Positions 46,628-55,499 of a stretch of 64,000 nt of DNA are shown here, in pieces. The position numbers and the translations under genes are program-made. The notes beneath the pieces are model-generated. The model was not told where the DNA came from. It searched no databases and saw only the letters and a program-made list of their open reading frames with translations. Origin of the DNA: Prado023 sp963753075 (GTDB lineage: Bacteria; Actinomycetota; Actinomycetes; S36-B12; CAIYMF01); contig CAVWAR010000017.1 in assembly GCA_963753075.1 (NCBI GenBank), positions 1,399,664 to 1,463,663 of the forward strand, given 5' to 3'. Every line of letters starts with the position of its first letter. Positions within the stretch are counted from its first letter, which is position 1.

Positions 46628-47110
46628 TCAGGTCGTGACCGGGGCCGAGGCCTCACTTGGGAGCGGGAAGCCCAGCAGGTTCCGGACGTAGTCGATGCTG
46701 CGCTGTTCCTCGAGGGTCGTCCTGCGACCGAACCGGGGCCACGCCTCGGCGATCGTCTGCGCCATGTGGATCATGGCCTCCTTGAAGGCCTGCGCCTGGC
46801 TGGCGTCGGACATGGCGTCGAGCAGGGTCCGGCCGGCTGAGAGCACCCAGGGCAGCCCGGCGGCCATCTGCAGGTCCAGGTGATCCATGATCTGGTCGAA
46901 GTCCTGGGAGATCTGCCCCATCACATCACGCACGAGGGCATCCTGCGGGCGCTCGGCCGTGGCGGCGACATCCTCGGCGATCGAGGCGAAGGCGCGGCGC
47001 TCGGCGGGGGACAGCGAGCCATCGGCGTAGGCGACGACGAGGAAGACCGCGAGCGGGACGCCCACGAGGAGCTCCCACTCGGGATCGCTGAAGCCATGCT
47101 TGTCGACCAT
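46628..47110 (-). CDS. TerB-like helical protein
   Basis: The 160-residue, all-helical protein has GVPLAVFLVVAYADGSLSPA followed by ERRAFASIAEDV, which resembles the acidic metal-binding core of TerB/DUF533-type proteins. The rest shows several amphipathic helices (AFKEAMIHMAQTIAEAWPRF). TerB relatives are part of tellurite and stress-response systems, but no other ter gene is here, so I give the family as likely only. GGATGGAGA precedes the ATG at 47110. Confidence 0.6.
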   Translation of the reverse strand: MVDKHGFSDPEWELLVGVPLAVFLVVAYADGSLSPAERRAFASIAEDVAATAERPQDALVRDVMGQISQDFDQIMDHLDLQMAAGLPWVLSAGRTLLDAMSDASQAQAFKEAMIHMAQTIAEAWPRFGRRTTLEEQRSIDYVRNLLGFPLPSEASAPVTT

Positions 47111-47245
47111 TGCTCTCCATCCCTCGGTCAACCAACCTACCCGGCTCGACGTGGGGCTGGGCGCCGAACCCCACCCGCGACCCCGGGCGAGGCCATCGGC
47201 TGGTGTTCACATGCCCACTCGGGGGACCTGTGCGACTCTGACTGT

Positions 47246-48214
47246 ATGAAGGTGCTGGTGACGGGCGCGACCGGCTTCATCGGAATCGAAGTGGTCCGCC
47301 GTCTCAACGCGCACGGCGTGCGCCCCCGGGTCATGGTGCGACGCGCGACCCGGGCGTCGCTGCTCTCGCCGCTCGACGTTGAGCCTGTTCACGGCGACCT
47401 GCTGTCAGCGTCCGCTTTGCGACGGGCAGTCGAGGGGGTCGACACCATCATCCATCTCGCCGGCCGGGCCACGTTCGAGCCCTACGAGCGACTGCGCCCC
47501 ACACTGGTGGACGGCACGGCCCGCTTGGCCTACGCGGCAGCTGAGGCTGGGGTGGGCCACATCGTGTTCGGCTCGAGCGCATTCGTGTACGACGGGTCGA
47601 CACCGGTGGACGATGACACGCCCACCCGTCCGAGGCTCGACTACGGACGGGCGAAGGTGGCCGCCGAAGCTGCGCTCGGCGAGGTCGCTGCCACCGGCGG
47701 CCCCACCGTGGCCTCTGTGCGACTTCCCCACGTGTACGGCCCGCAGAGCCTTCTCTTCGGGCTGATCCGCCGACGGCTGGTCGTCTTCCCCGGCCCAGGG
47801 GACAATCAGTTCGCCCAGCTCCACGTCGACGATGCCGCCAGGGTTCTCGTCGCCGCAGCCGAGCAGAGCTGGACGGGCACGGCCCCGTGTGGCGATGGGG
47901 AGAACGCCACTTGGAACACGTTCTTCGACGTTCTCAGCTCATACGCACCGCGCGTCCGCGTCATACGAGTCCCGGAGCACCTTGCAGCCGGAGCCGCCGC
48001 CGTCGGCGGCGCCCCACTGGGCCGGTTGGGTCCCACCATGGTCAGCGCTGACACCGTCCGGGGCTGGAACCTTGATCTGCCGATCATCGGGACTCGGCTG
48101 TGGAGGGAGCTGGGGATCGAGCCCAGGTACCCCAGTGTCCTCAGCGGCGTCCCCGCCACACTCGACGCGTCGGTAGCGTTCAGGTGGCGTCATTCGGTGT
48201 TCGACTGGTCCTGA
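47246..48214 (+). CDS. NAD(P)-dependent epimerase/dehydratase family protein
   Basis: An extended short-chain dehydrogenase fold: VLVTGATGFIGIEVVRRL at the start binds the cofactor, FGSSAFVYDG holds the catalytic Ser, and LDYGRAKVAAE gives the YxxxK pair. FAQLHVDDAARVLVAA follows. At 322 residues it is normal. The substrate could be a nucleotide sugar, steroid or other hydroxy compound. It diverges from the TerB-like gene, 135 bases away. Confidence 0.85.
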   Translation: MKVLVTGATGFIGIEVVRRLNAHGVRPRVMVRRATRASLLSPLDVEPVHGDLLSASALRRAVEGVDTIIHLAGRATFEPYERLRPTLVDGTARLAYAAAEAGVGHIVFGSSAFVYDGSTPVDDDTPTRPRLDYGRAKVAAEAALGEVAATGGPTVASVRLPHVYGPQSLLFGLIRRRLVVFPGPGDNQFAQLHVDDAARVLVAAAEQSWTGTAPCGDGENATWNTFFDVLSSYAPRVRVIRVPEHLAAGAAAVGGAPLGRLGPTMVSADTVRGWNLDLPIIGTRLWRELGIEPRYPSVLSGVPATLDASVAFRWRHSVFDWS

Positions 48215-48379
48215 CGCGCAGTCCCCGCCGGGGCTCCGGCGCGCTGCGCCGAGGGCCGTCGATGACCGGTTCGGGCACGCTGTCCGATGCCGCAGCAGGG
48301 CTGACCAGCCGCTGCACGAAGGGCCAGCGCTCGTGGCGAGGGTGGCCAAGCAGCACTATCACCCTGACCCGGAGGAGCG

Positions 48380-48560
48380 ACCGTGGGCCCAGCCCCGCAA
48401 CGACCGGCACCTCGGCGGCTGGCCCCGCCGAGATCGCGGACCTGCTGGCCCAACTACTGGCCGACAGCTACACCCTCTATCTCAAGACCCACAGCTACCA
48501 CTGGAACGCAACCCACCGCCGGGCTGGCCACCACCTGTCAGGAGATCCACCAGAAGGCAG
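48380..48560 (+). pseudogene. Dps/ferritin-like protein, N-terminal remnant
   Basis: IADLLAQLLADSYTLYLKTH followed by SYHWNATH is the first helix of Dps, including the ferroxidase-site His. The next helix (CQEIHQKAAWMLL) is in another frame. The sequence then runs into the end of the oxidoreductase gene on the other strand. The gene is truncated and non-functional. Confidence 0.7.
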
Positions 48561-48577
48561 CGTGGATGCTGCTTGCA

Positions 48578-49516
48578 CTACCGCAGCAACGTGCGCGCCG
48601 CGGCGAGCCCCGAGTTGTGGGCTGCCTCGATGCGTGGGCCGTCGAAGGCGTCACCGGCGAGCACGATGTCCCCGCTGGCTGACACCCAGCAGTCATCGGG
48701 CCACGAGGTGCGCGGGGTGGCGTAGCGCCACTTCTTCACCTGCGCCTGGCCGATTGCCGCGTGGCTGAGCCATGGGCCGGCAAGGTCGACCAGTGACGCC
48801 AGCACGTCGGCGGGGTCGCGCTCCCAGTGCGCCTCGCTCCACGCCGGCGAGGCATGCAGTGTGAGCGCGGGAGTGGCACTGACACCCTTGGCGGCATTGT
48901 CGGCGACGAAGCTGACGTCGTCGTTCGGTCTCTGGACTGCTCCGGGCGGTTCGACCCTTGGCGGTCGGTCCAGTGTGGCCAGCAGGGCGATCGTGCGGTC
49001 GTAGTCGGTGCGCATCAACCGATCGTCGAGGTCGATCGCTGCGTCGGCGAGCAGCGCGGACGCCTGTGGGAGCGGCGTGGTCACCACGACCCGGTCGGCG
49101 AAGCGGTACGCACCGTCATCGAACGCGACCTGCCACCGCGACCCTGACGGGCGCACCGCGACGGCCCTGCTCGAACACGACACATCCAGGCCCACCGCCA
49201 GGTCGTTCACCAGTGAGCTCATCCCTGCTGGTGCGATGAAGCGTGGGTGCACTTCGGCGGAGCCGAACCCGTGCGACCACACCGTGACCAGGCCACGCTC
49301 GATCCAGTCATCGACACGACGCTGGAAGGCCGGAGTGCGCACCGTGAAGAACTGGGCCCCGTGATCGAGGGTTGCAGGGCCGATGCGCCGGGTGGCCAGG
49401 CGGCCGCCGGGTGAACGGCCCTTGTCGACGACAGCGACCCCGATGCCGGCAGCCCGGAGTTCGTTGGCCGCGACCAGGCCGCTCAAGCCGGCCCCGACGA
49501 TCACCACCCGCCTCAC
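48578..49516 (-). CDS. FAD-dependent amine oxidase-like (renalase-type) oxidoreductase
   Basis: RRVVIVGAGLSGLVAANELR at the N-terminus and DKGRSPGGRLATRR form the FAD-binding Rossmann fold. DHGAQFFTVRTPAFQ is the renalase-like segment, and the C-terminal GDIVLAGDAFDGPRIEAAHN closes the FAD site. Relatives oxidise aberrant forms of NAD(P)H or amines; the substrate is unproven. The GTG at 49516 overlaps the stop of a small upstream gene (GTGA), giving 312 residues. Confidence 0.85.
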   Translation of the reverse strand: MRRVVIVGAGLSGLVAANELRAAGIGVAVVDKGRSPGGRLATRRIGPATLDHGAQFFTVRTPAFQRRVDDWIERGLVTVWSHGFGSAEVHPRFIAPAGMSSLVNDLAVGLDVSCSSRAVAVRPSGSRWQVAFDDGAYRFADRVVVTTPLPQASALLADAAIDLDDRLMRTDYDRTIALLATLDRPPRVEPPGAVQRPNDDVSFVADNAAKGVSATPALTLHASPAWSEAHWERDPADVLASLVDLAGPWLSHAAIGQAQVKKWRYATPRTSWPDDCWVSASGDIVLAGDAFDGPRIEAAHNSGLAAARTLLR

Positions 49517-49677
49517 CGTGGGACCAGCCCGTTGTCGAGCCGAGCCTGCTCGCCGAGGCCGACCAGGTGGGCCCGCCCGGCCGGGCCGAGGAACGCCCCC
49601 AACATCCGCCTGACCGTCGAGGCTGGCACGACCGGGAACCCGCGGGCGGCGCCCATCACGAACACCCGACCTACCAT
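49513..49677 (-). CDS. 54-residue conserved-looking small protein coupled to the oxidoreductase
   Basis: MVGRVFVMGAARGFPVVP begins a short basic protein ending QARLDNGLVPR. GGGAGAGG lies ahead of the ATG at 49677, and its stop overlaps the oxidoreductase GTG, so it is probably translated. No family is recognised. It could be the leftover C-terminus of a larger protein. Confidence 0.5.
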   Translation of the reverse strand: MVGRVFVMGAARGFPVVPASTVRRMLGAFLGPAGRAHLVGLGEQARLDNGLVPR

Positions 49678-49747
49678 CGCCCTCTCCCAGACACAGCCCA
49701 CGGACCAGCCCCTGTTGAGCATAGGGTCGCCGTGGAGGTGCGGGCTC

Positions 49748-51172
49748 ATGGGGCGTGAGGTCGACGCGGTGGTGGTGGGCTCCGGGCCGAACGGGCTGTT
49801 CGCGGCGGTGGCCCTGGCGCGGGCGGGGTGGCGGGTGCTGGTCCTGGAGGCAGCGTCCCAGCCCGGGGGTGGGTTGCGGACCGAGGAGGTGACGCTGCCG
49901 GGGTTCCGGCACGACATCTGCGCCACGGCCCATCCGCTGGCCACCGCTTCGCCCGCCTTCGCCGAGGCGGACCTGGCCCGCGAGGGGCTGGCGTTCGCGC
50001 ACACGGGGATCCCGCTGGCCCACCCCCTCACCCCGGACCGTTCGGCGCTGCTGCACCGCGACGTCGCCCGCACGGCCAGCCAGCTGGGCGTCGACGGCAC
50101 CCGGTGGCGGCGACTCGTCGGGCCGATGGCCGACCACGCCGATCGCATGGTGGCCGGGGTGCTGGACCCCACCGCGGTGCCGCCCCGCGAGCCGCTGTGG
50201 ACTGCGGCCTTCGGCGCCACCGGGCTGTGGCCGGCGAGCTGGGTCGACCGGGCGGTGCTGCGCGACGAACGCGCCCGGGCGCTGCTCGCGGGGTCCGCGG
50301 CGCACTCGGTGCTCGACCTGTCCGCGCCGATGACGACCGGTGTCGGCCTGCTGCTGCTGGCCCTCGGGCACGCCGGCGGGTGGCCCTTCGCGGTCGGTGG
50401 GTCGCAGTCGATCGCCGATGCGCTCATCGCCCGCCTGGAGTCCCTGGGCGGTGAGGTCCGCTGCAACCATCGGGTCCAGTCGATGGCCGACGTGCCCGCG
50501 GCGCGCGCGGTGCTGTTCGACCTCACGCCCCGGCAGGTGCTGGCCATCGCCGGCGACCGGTTCCCCTCCCGGTACCGCCGGCGGCTGGAACGCTGGCGGT
50601 ACGGATCGGGGTCGTTCAAGGTCGACTGGGCCCTCGACGGGCCGGTCCCCTGGTCCGACCCGGCCCTGGCCGGCGCCGGGGTGCTGCACATCGGCGGCCC
50701 GGCGGCGGAGGTGATCGACGCCGAGCGCGCGGTCGCCCGCGGGCGGATCCCGCACCGACCGTTCATCCTGTTCGCCCAGGCCACCGTCGCCGACCCCACC
50801 CGGGCGCCGACGGGCAGGCACACCGGGTGGGGCTACTGCCACGTCCCCCATGGCAGCGACGTCGACATGACCGCTTCCATCGAGGAGCAGGTGGAGCGCT
50901 TCGCCCCGGGGTTCCGGGAGCGCATCCTGGCCCGGCACTCCATGGGACCCGCCGCCCTCGAGGCCCACAACGCCAACGAGATCGGCGGGGACATCGGCGG
51001 CGGCACCGCCGACTGGCGCCAGCTCGCCGCCCGACCCGTCCCGTCGCTGTCCCCGTGGGCGACACCGGACCCACAGCTGTTCCTCTGCTCCTCATCCACG
51101 CTGCCCGGCGGCGGGGTGCACGGCATGTGCGGCTGGAACGCCGCCCGCACCGTGCTCCACAGACTCGGCTGA
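49748..51172 (+). CDS. Phytoene desaturase-like FAD oxidoreductase
   Basis: AVVVGSGPNGLFAAVALARA and VLEAASQPGGGLRTEE make the FAD site at residues 5-50. FRHDICATAHPLA follows, and the C-terminal LPGGGVHGMCGWNAA is the family's closing motif. At 474 residues it fits the broad carotenoid desaturase / NAD(P)-FAD oxidoreductase group, but no other carotenoid gene is here. Its position 130 bases before the rhodopsin gene on the same strand makes a role in pigment chemistry tempting but unproven. It diverges from the gene at 49677. Confidence 0.82.
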   Translation: MGREVDAVVVGSGPNGLFAAVALARAGWRVLVLEAASQPGGGLRTEEVTLPGFRHDICATAHPLATASPAFAEADLAREGLAFAHTGIPLAHPLTPDRSALLHRDVARTASQLGVDGTRWRRLVGPMADHADRMVAGVLDPTAVPPREPLWTAAFGATGLWPASWVDRAVLRDERARALLAGSAAHSVLDLSAPMTTGVGLLLLALGHAGGWPFAVGGSQSIADALIARLESLGGEVRCNHRVQSMADVPAARAVLFDLTPRQVLAIAGDRFPSRYRRRLERWRYGSGSFKVDWALDGPVPWSDPALAGAGVLHIGGPAAEVIDAERAVARGRIPHRPFILFAQATVADPTRAPTGRHTGWGYCHVPHGSDVDMTASIEEQVERFAPGFRERILARHSMGPAALEAHNANEIGGDIGGGTADWRQLAARPVPSLSPWATPDPQLFLCSSSTLPGGGVHGMCGWNAARTVLHRLG

Positions 51173-51301
51173 CTCCAGCGCCACCCGCTCGCGTCGAACA
51201 TACGCGAAACTTATGCAAATGTTGCGGGGTGGTGTGAGCTGGTCCACAGTTGAAGCACCGACGGCGCCGCCGCTGGTCTGCACTTCCACAAGGAGTCCAC
51301 C
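51173..51301 (+). promoter_or_regulatory. Upstream region of the rhodopsin gene
   Basis: An AT-richer patch at 51197-51222 (ACATACGCGAAACTTATGCA) stands out in high-GC surroundings and could hold a promoter. No exact -35/-10 pair can be assigned. AAGGAG lies just before the ATG. Confidence 0.35.
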
Positions 51302-52129
51302 ATGAGCGAATTCCTCACGGACGGCCAGTTCACGACCGTCTACAACGTGCTGTCCTTCGGGCTGGCATCCATGCTGTTCACGGCGATCTTCATGATCCTG
51401 GCCATGGGTCGGGTGCTGCCGCGCTACCGGCTGGCGCTCATCACCTCGGTCATGGTCACGGGGATCGCGGCCTACCACTACTACCGGATCTTCGGCTCCT
51501 TCACCGACGCGTTCGGCGAGGGAGGTGATCCCTCGCTCTACAACGTCGGCTACCGCTACGTCGACTGGCTGCTGACCGTTCCGCTGCTGCTGGTCGAGAC
51601 CGTGGCCGTGCTGGCCCTGCCCGCCGCAGCCCGCAAGGGCCTGCTGATGAAGCTGGTCCCAGCTTCGTTCCTCATGATTGCGCTGGGATACCCGGGTGAC
51701 GCCCAGCTCGACTTCCTGTTCCCTGCCCCGGTCTGGGGCGCGCTGAGCACGATCCCGTTCCTGTACATCCTCTACGTGCTGTTCGTGGAGCTCGGTCGCT
51801 CGCTGGAGCGGCAGAGCCCGGTCGTGCGCAAGAAGGTGGCCAACCTGCGGCTGCTGCTGATCGCCACGTGGGGGGTCTACCCGATCGCGTTCCTGTTCAA
51901 CATGAACGCCGACGGGTTCGAGGCGGTTCCCTTCGTGGCGCGAGAGGTCGGGTACACGATCGCCGACGTGGCCGCCAAGTGCCTCTTCGGCCTGCTGATC
52001 TACGGCATCGCCCGGGTCAAGTCCTTCGAGGATGACCCCGCCTTCGCCGAGCAGGAGGGGGGGCACGACGGGTCCGCCCGCGACTCCCTAACCCCGGACG
52101 ACCCCGCTCGCAAGCAGGCGACAGTCTGA
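51302..52129 (+). CDS. Microbial rhodopsin, proton-pump type
   Basis: Seven hydrophobic helices in 275 residues. Helix C reads YRYVDWLLTVPLLLVE: Asp88, Thr92 and Glu99 form the DTE triad of outward proton pumps (proton acceptor Asp, donor Glu). Leu96 is at the spectral tuning position where Leu predicts green absorption in proteorhodopsin. Lys226 in ADVAAKCLFG is the retinal Schiff-base lysine, with Asp222 as second counter-ion. His59 (AAYHYYRIF) may be the histidine that pairs with the acceptor. It would turn light into a proton gradient in the cell membrane. No gene for cleaving carotene to retinal is in the window. Confidence 0.95.
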   Translation: MSEFLTDGQFTTVYNVLSFGLASMLFTAIFMILAMGRVLPRYRLALITSVMVTGIAAYHYYRIFGSFTDAFGEGGDPSLYNVGYRYVDWLLTVPLLLVETVAVLALPAAARKGLLMKLVPASFLMIALGYPGDAQLDFLFPAPVWGALSTIPFLYILYVLFVELGRSLERQSPVVRKKVANLRLLLIATWGVYPIAFLFNMNADGFEAVPFVAREVGYTIADVAAKCLFGLLIYGIARVKSFEDDPAFAEQEGGHDGSARDSLTPDDPARKQATV

Positions 52130-52142
52130 CCCAGCGCGACCT

Positions 52143-52192
52143 GACATCGGGGGCGAGCCATTCCCCACCCGTGGATCCTCGTCCCCGATGTC
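52143..52192 (+). terminator. Terminator of the rhodopsin gene
   Basis: A 15-bp stem (GACATCGGGGGCGAG with its complement, one G-T pair) and a 20-base loop start 13 bases after the stop. Confidence 0.75.
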
Positions 52193-52623
52193 GTCGCGGC
52201 CGCGGACACGTCGCCGTGCCGTCTGACCGGGCCTGCCGGTGTGCCTGGCCCTCGGCGACTCGTCGCAGGTCAGCCACCACTTGCTTGTTCGTGTCCGTTC
52301 GCTGGAATACGGCGCGATTCGGCGGGGCTGCCGACATTCTGCCGACATGACGAGCACCCAGAAACGCCGCACACTCCGCCGCGTCACACGCGGCGGACCG
52401 CACTGCCACATGGTCCGACGATCAGGCGCGCCAACTGCGCCTGTCGATGCAGGCGCTACAGCCGGTGGACGTGCCGGCCCCTGGACTGTCGGGGGTGGTA
52501 GCCGGCGTGTGGGCGATGCCGGACGGCGGCCACCAGGTCGGCCGACTGGGTGTTACTACGCCGCACGAGGGGAGGGGCCAGGCCATCGGCCAGCGCGGGG
52601 CCGGGCGGTCACCGCAGCGGGCG
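52193..52623. other. Intergenic region with a short perfect hairpin
   Basis: TCCGCCGCGT at 52375-52384 pairs with ACGCGGCGGA at 52388-52397 over a 3-base loop. No gene recognised. Confidence 0.45.
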
Positions 52624-52815
52624 TCACTCGCCAGTCCTGTTTGCGGCCGCTCCGACGCCGATGAACATGAGGCCGCCGCCAGCGATGATCAACCACATCG
52701 GAAAAGGTTCAGCGGCCATGAGGAGCCAACCGGCCGCCGCCGCCAAGAAGACGAGGCCGACGACCATCATCATCATCATCCGGCCCCTCCTGTTTGTCTG
52801 GATCTCAGTCGACAT
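52624..52815 (-). CDS. Small two-helix membrane protein with a methionine run
   Basis: MSTEIQTNRRGRMMMMMVVG opens the 63-residue product. The first helix (VVGLVFLAAAAGWLLMAA) and second helix (WLIIAGGGLMFIGVGAA) are joined by a four-residue turn. Five Met codons in a row come from an ATG trinucleotide run. GGGAGGAGG lies ahead of the start at 52815, which makes translation likely. No family known. Confidence 0.65.
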   Translation of the reverse strand: MSTEIQTNRRGRMMMMMVVGLVFLAAAAGWLLMAAEPFPMWLIIAGGGLMFIGVGAAANRTGE

Positions 52816-53120
52816 GTCTCTGCACCTCCTCCCATACCCATCGTCGTCATAGGCGCGGGAGAACCCAAGAGGCCTTGGACCCGATCGCCGTGAGTCCCAC
52901 GCAGGGGACCCCTCTGGGCGGAATCTACGCTGGTGCGGACAAGACCCCTCTCGTCGCGGTGCGTCCGTACGCGGCGCAGTGATGCGGGTCGGGCTTCCCC
53001 CGTCGGACGCGAATCCCCAGCTGTCGGCGAGGAGAGCTCTCACCAACGACTACTGATGCTCCGGTCATGGGGGCGCCGAGTGGTGCGCTGCGGCCGAGTG
53101 CGGTCGCGATGCGGATGTCG
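52816..53120. other. Intergenic region with a dispersed-repeat copy
   Basis: Only the repeat at 52955 is notable. Confidence 0.45.
52955..52988 (+). repeat. Dispersed repeat copy, TACGCGGCGCAG subtype
   Basis: CGGTGCGTCCGTACGCGGCG then CAGTGATGCGGG, the partner of the copy at 34088. Confidence 0.5.
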
Positions 53121-53848
53121 TCAGGGGTTTGGGGGGTGAGCCTCGGGGTTCTGCAGCCAGGAGATGGCTTCGGGCCAGAGGCCTCGGGCGGGTCGCTTGA
53201 AGTAGCCGAAGTGGCCCAACCTGTCGAGTCCCGCATCGGCAGGGTCGATGTGGCGCCGCTCGACGTGCGGATAGACGCTCATCAGGGCGTCAACGGAGGG
53301 CCGCGTTGCCTCGGCGTCGTCGGAGATGCTGTAGGCGAGGACCGGCGCCTGGAAGTCCGCGTACCGCTGCACCGGAAGCGTCGGATCGTCGAGGATGCCG
53401 CCGGGCCTTCGCATCGAGACGGCCATCTGCAGGGCAGCTCCGGCGGGGACGTCCTCCGCAGAGGAGAACCGGCTCCATGGCAGGTAGCCGAACACCGTCG
53501 CGAACGGCCTGGTCGCCCACGAGCGGGCCAAGGATCGCGCCGCGCCCTTGCGGTATCTCCAGTAGGTGTTCTCGCTGCCCACCGTGACCATGGCATTGAC
53601 CAGGTCGGCGTTGTTCATGAGTCCGGGAAGGATCCCGCCCAGCGAGTGGCCGACCATGAAGACGTGCCGTGGGGCCTGGGTGCGGCCCCGGCGAAAGACG
53701 CGTAGAAGCGGCTGGCAACCGCGAACGCGCCGTTGATGATCACCCAGTCGCCGGCACCGGCACCCGATGAAGTGATGGTGGCGGACAGGGGGAACCCGTC
53801 CGTCGCGGGGATTCGGACCTCGCTTCGCGTCACGTCATTGGCCGGCAT
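53121..53848 (-). pseudogene. Alpha/beta hydrolase with internal deletion and frameshift
   Basis: MPANDVTRSEVRIPATDGFP and DWVIINGAFAVASRFYASF lie in one frame. The nucleophile elbow FMVGHSLGGILPGLMNNAD and the rest (ALMSVYPHVERRHIDPAD, LGHFGYFKR) lie in another. About 45 residues expected between RFYASFA and HVFMVGHS are missing at about 53670-53690, which also causes the frame change. Relatives are intracellular serine aminopeptidase-like hydrolases of about 290 residues. GGAGGGG precedes the ATG. Confidence 0.8.
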
Positions 53849-54300
53849 TGACTCGCCCCTCCTGCGAACCACGCTAGTCCTCGATCGCCCGGTGTCTCTC
53901 ACTTCAAGGGTCCGCTTCAGGCCACGTCATCCCGGGCGCTCTCGTGCCTGCCCCAGGGTGCGCGTTTCGCGGCGAAGTGACACGGCCGCGAGCGGAACGC
54001 TACGCCGCGAAGGACGCACCAGCCGAAGTGGACCAATAGGAGCATGCATCTGCCGTTCTGAGGCGATCGATGATCGCGCCGGCCACGCCCGGCTGCGGTT
54101 GGCGCGGTGACGTGTGCCAGCCGAGACCTGCTGCCCGTGGTGGTCCCAGCCGTCCTGGAAGTGGTCGGTGCCCTCGGCGTGGCCGCCGCCGGGCGGCGCG
54201 CCGGTCGGACGCCGCAGAGGAGGCCTTCCAACCCTGGATCGGGCCCATACCCCGTACTACCCTGAACGAGGCGGGTCCAGCCCTTCGACAGGAGTACGAG
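53849..54300. other. Intergenic region with a dispersed-repeat copy
   Basis: No gene seen. The promoter of the DUF4190 gene should be in the last 100 bases. Confidence 0.45.
53935..53986 (+). repeat. Dispersed repeat copy, long form
   Basis: GTGCCTGCCCCAGGGTGCGC leads into GTTTCGCGGCGAAGTGACAC; core complete, preceded by GGGCGCTC. Confidence 0.65.
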
Positions 54301-55164
54301 ATGTCTGACCGCGACCCGGCTGAGCCGCTCCCCGAGCAGCAGCCGCAGCCGGTTCCCCCGACCACGCCCTCCGACGAGCCCGGCACCCAGACCGCACCTG
54401 GCCCGTACGCCGGGTACGCCCCGGGCGGCGGGACTTATGCCGGGTACCCGGGCCAGAGCGGCGAGCCCTACGTCGGGTACGCCGGCCCACCACCCGGGTA
54501 CGGCCCCGTGGCGTACGCGGCTCCCCGCACCGACGACAAGGCCGTGTGGTCGCTGGTCAGCGCGATCGCCGGATTCATCCTCTGCCCGATCGTGCTGCAC
54601 ATCGTCGGGTGGGTGCTGGCGAACCAGTCGCTGCGCGACATCCGCTCGTCCCAGGGCCGGCTCTCCGGCGACGGGATCGCCCGCACCGCCCGCATCCTGT
54701 CCATCATCGCGCTCGTGCTCTACGGGCTGGCAGCGATCATCGCGATCGTCGTCTTCGCGATCCTGGTGCCCCTGGGCCTCCTGACGCTCGGGACGGTCGC
54801 CAGCAACGTGGACGCCGAGTCGCGCACGGTCGCGCCGACGTCGATCGAGGCGATCGACGGCGAGACCTTCGATCACGGCGTCGGCGACGTCACCTACGAC
54901 CTCGGGGCGCTGGACTTCACCGACCGCACCGTCGACGTGCGCATCCAGGTCGGTGCCGGCTCGCTGCTCGTCGAGGTCCCCGACGAGGTCACCGTGGTGC
55001 TCGGCGCCGAGATCGGCGCCGGCGAGCTCGATGCCTTCGGCTCGGCCCGCGACGGCGTCGGCATCACCGAGGACCGCACGTTCGACGGCGAGCCGGACGG
55101 GGGAACCCTGGAGATCGACATCAACATGGGGCTCGGGGAGGTCACGCTCGACCGGGTCGGCTGA
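54301..55164 (+). CDS. DUF4190 membrane protein with adhesin/LiaF-like C-terminal domain
   Basis: Residues 1-75 are Pro/Tyr/Gly-rich with repeated YAGY-type units. Two membrane helices follow (VSAIAGFILCPIVLHIVGWV and ILSIIALVLYGLAAIIAIVV), a DUF4190 pattern with the sentence-like link NQSLRDIRSSQGR. The exported C-terminal part (TFDHGVGDVTYDLGAL, VRIQVGAGSLLVEVPD) has the repeating strand pattern of LiaF/toastrack domains. Such proteins often sense or buffer envelope stress, but no role is proven here. AGGAGTACGAG precedes the ATG at 54301. Confidence 0.78.
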   Translation: MSDRDPAEPLPEQQPQPVPPTTPSDEPGTQTAPGPYAGYAPGGGTYAGYPGQSGEPYVGYAGPPPGYGPVAYAAPRTDDKAVWSLVSAIAGFILCPIVLHIVGWVLANQSLRDIRSSQGRLSGDGIARTARILSIIALVLYGLAAIIAIVVFAILVPLGLLTLGTVASNVDAESRTVAPTSIEAIDGETFDHGVGDVTYDLGALDFTDRTVDVRIQVGAGSLLVEVPDEVTVVLGAEIGAGELDAFGSARDGVGITEDRTFDGEPDGGTLEIDINMGLGEVTLDRVG

Positions 55165-55189
55165 CTCGCGTCGGCAGGTGGCTGCTGCT

Positions 55190-55311
55190 GCGCCAGGCCT
55201 GCCGCAACGACACCTTATGGCCGATCGACAGGATCGCCCGGTGTAGATGCAGCCGGCCAGCCGGATCACCCCGTAGGTGGCGGCCAGCAGCAGCACCACC
55301 GACAGCAGCAA
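55190..55311 (-). pseudogene. ABC-2 type permease, C-terminal remnant
   Basis: LLSVVLLLAATYGVIRLAG followed by CIYTG, and in the next frame AILSIGHKVSLRQAW, is the usual last helix and tail of ABC-2 permeases that end with a parallel RxG-K-x-SLRQAW. Only about 40 residues remain, with a one-base frame change in the middle. Confidence 0.5.
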
Positions 55312-55424
55312 CTGTCACGACGACACCTCCGTGGCCGCGGCACCCACCGGCATCACGGGCGACGTCGGTGACAGCAGCGAGGCGGCCACCGCGACCATCG
55401 GGACCACCGCGCCAGCGGGTGCCG

Positions 55425-55499
55425 ACTGCCCCGAGTGTGGGCGAACGACTGCCCCGAGTGTGGGCGAAGGACGACTGCCCCGAGTGTGGGCGAAGGACG
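55425..55499. repeat. Three-copy tandem repeat of 23-26 bp
   Basis: Unit ACTGCCCCGAGTGTGGGCGA plus AGGACG. Copies two and three are identical at 26 bp, copy one is 23 bp. One plus-strand frame reads DCPECGR in the first copy, which looks like half a zinc ribbon, but the frame shifts between copies. Confidence 0.8.

Noticed and set aside
48578..50968. 796-codon minus-strand frame taken as one protein
   Set aside because: Only the last 312 codons are an oxidoreductase; the rest is antisense to the desaturase-like gene. The GTG at 49516 is the real start.
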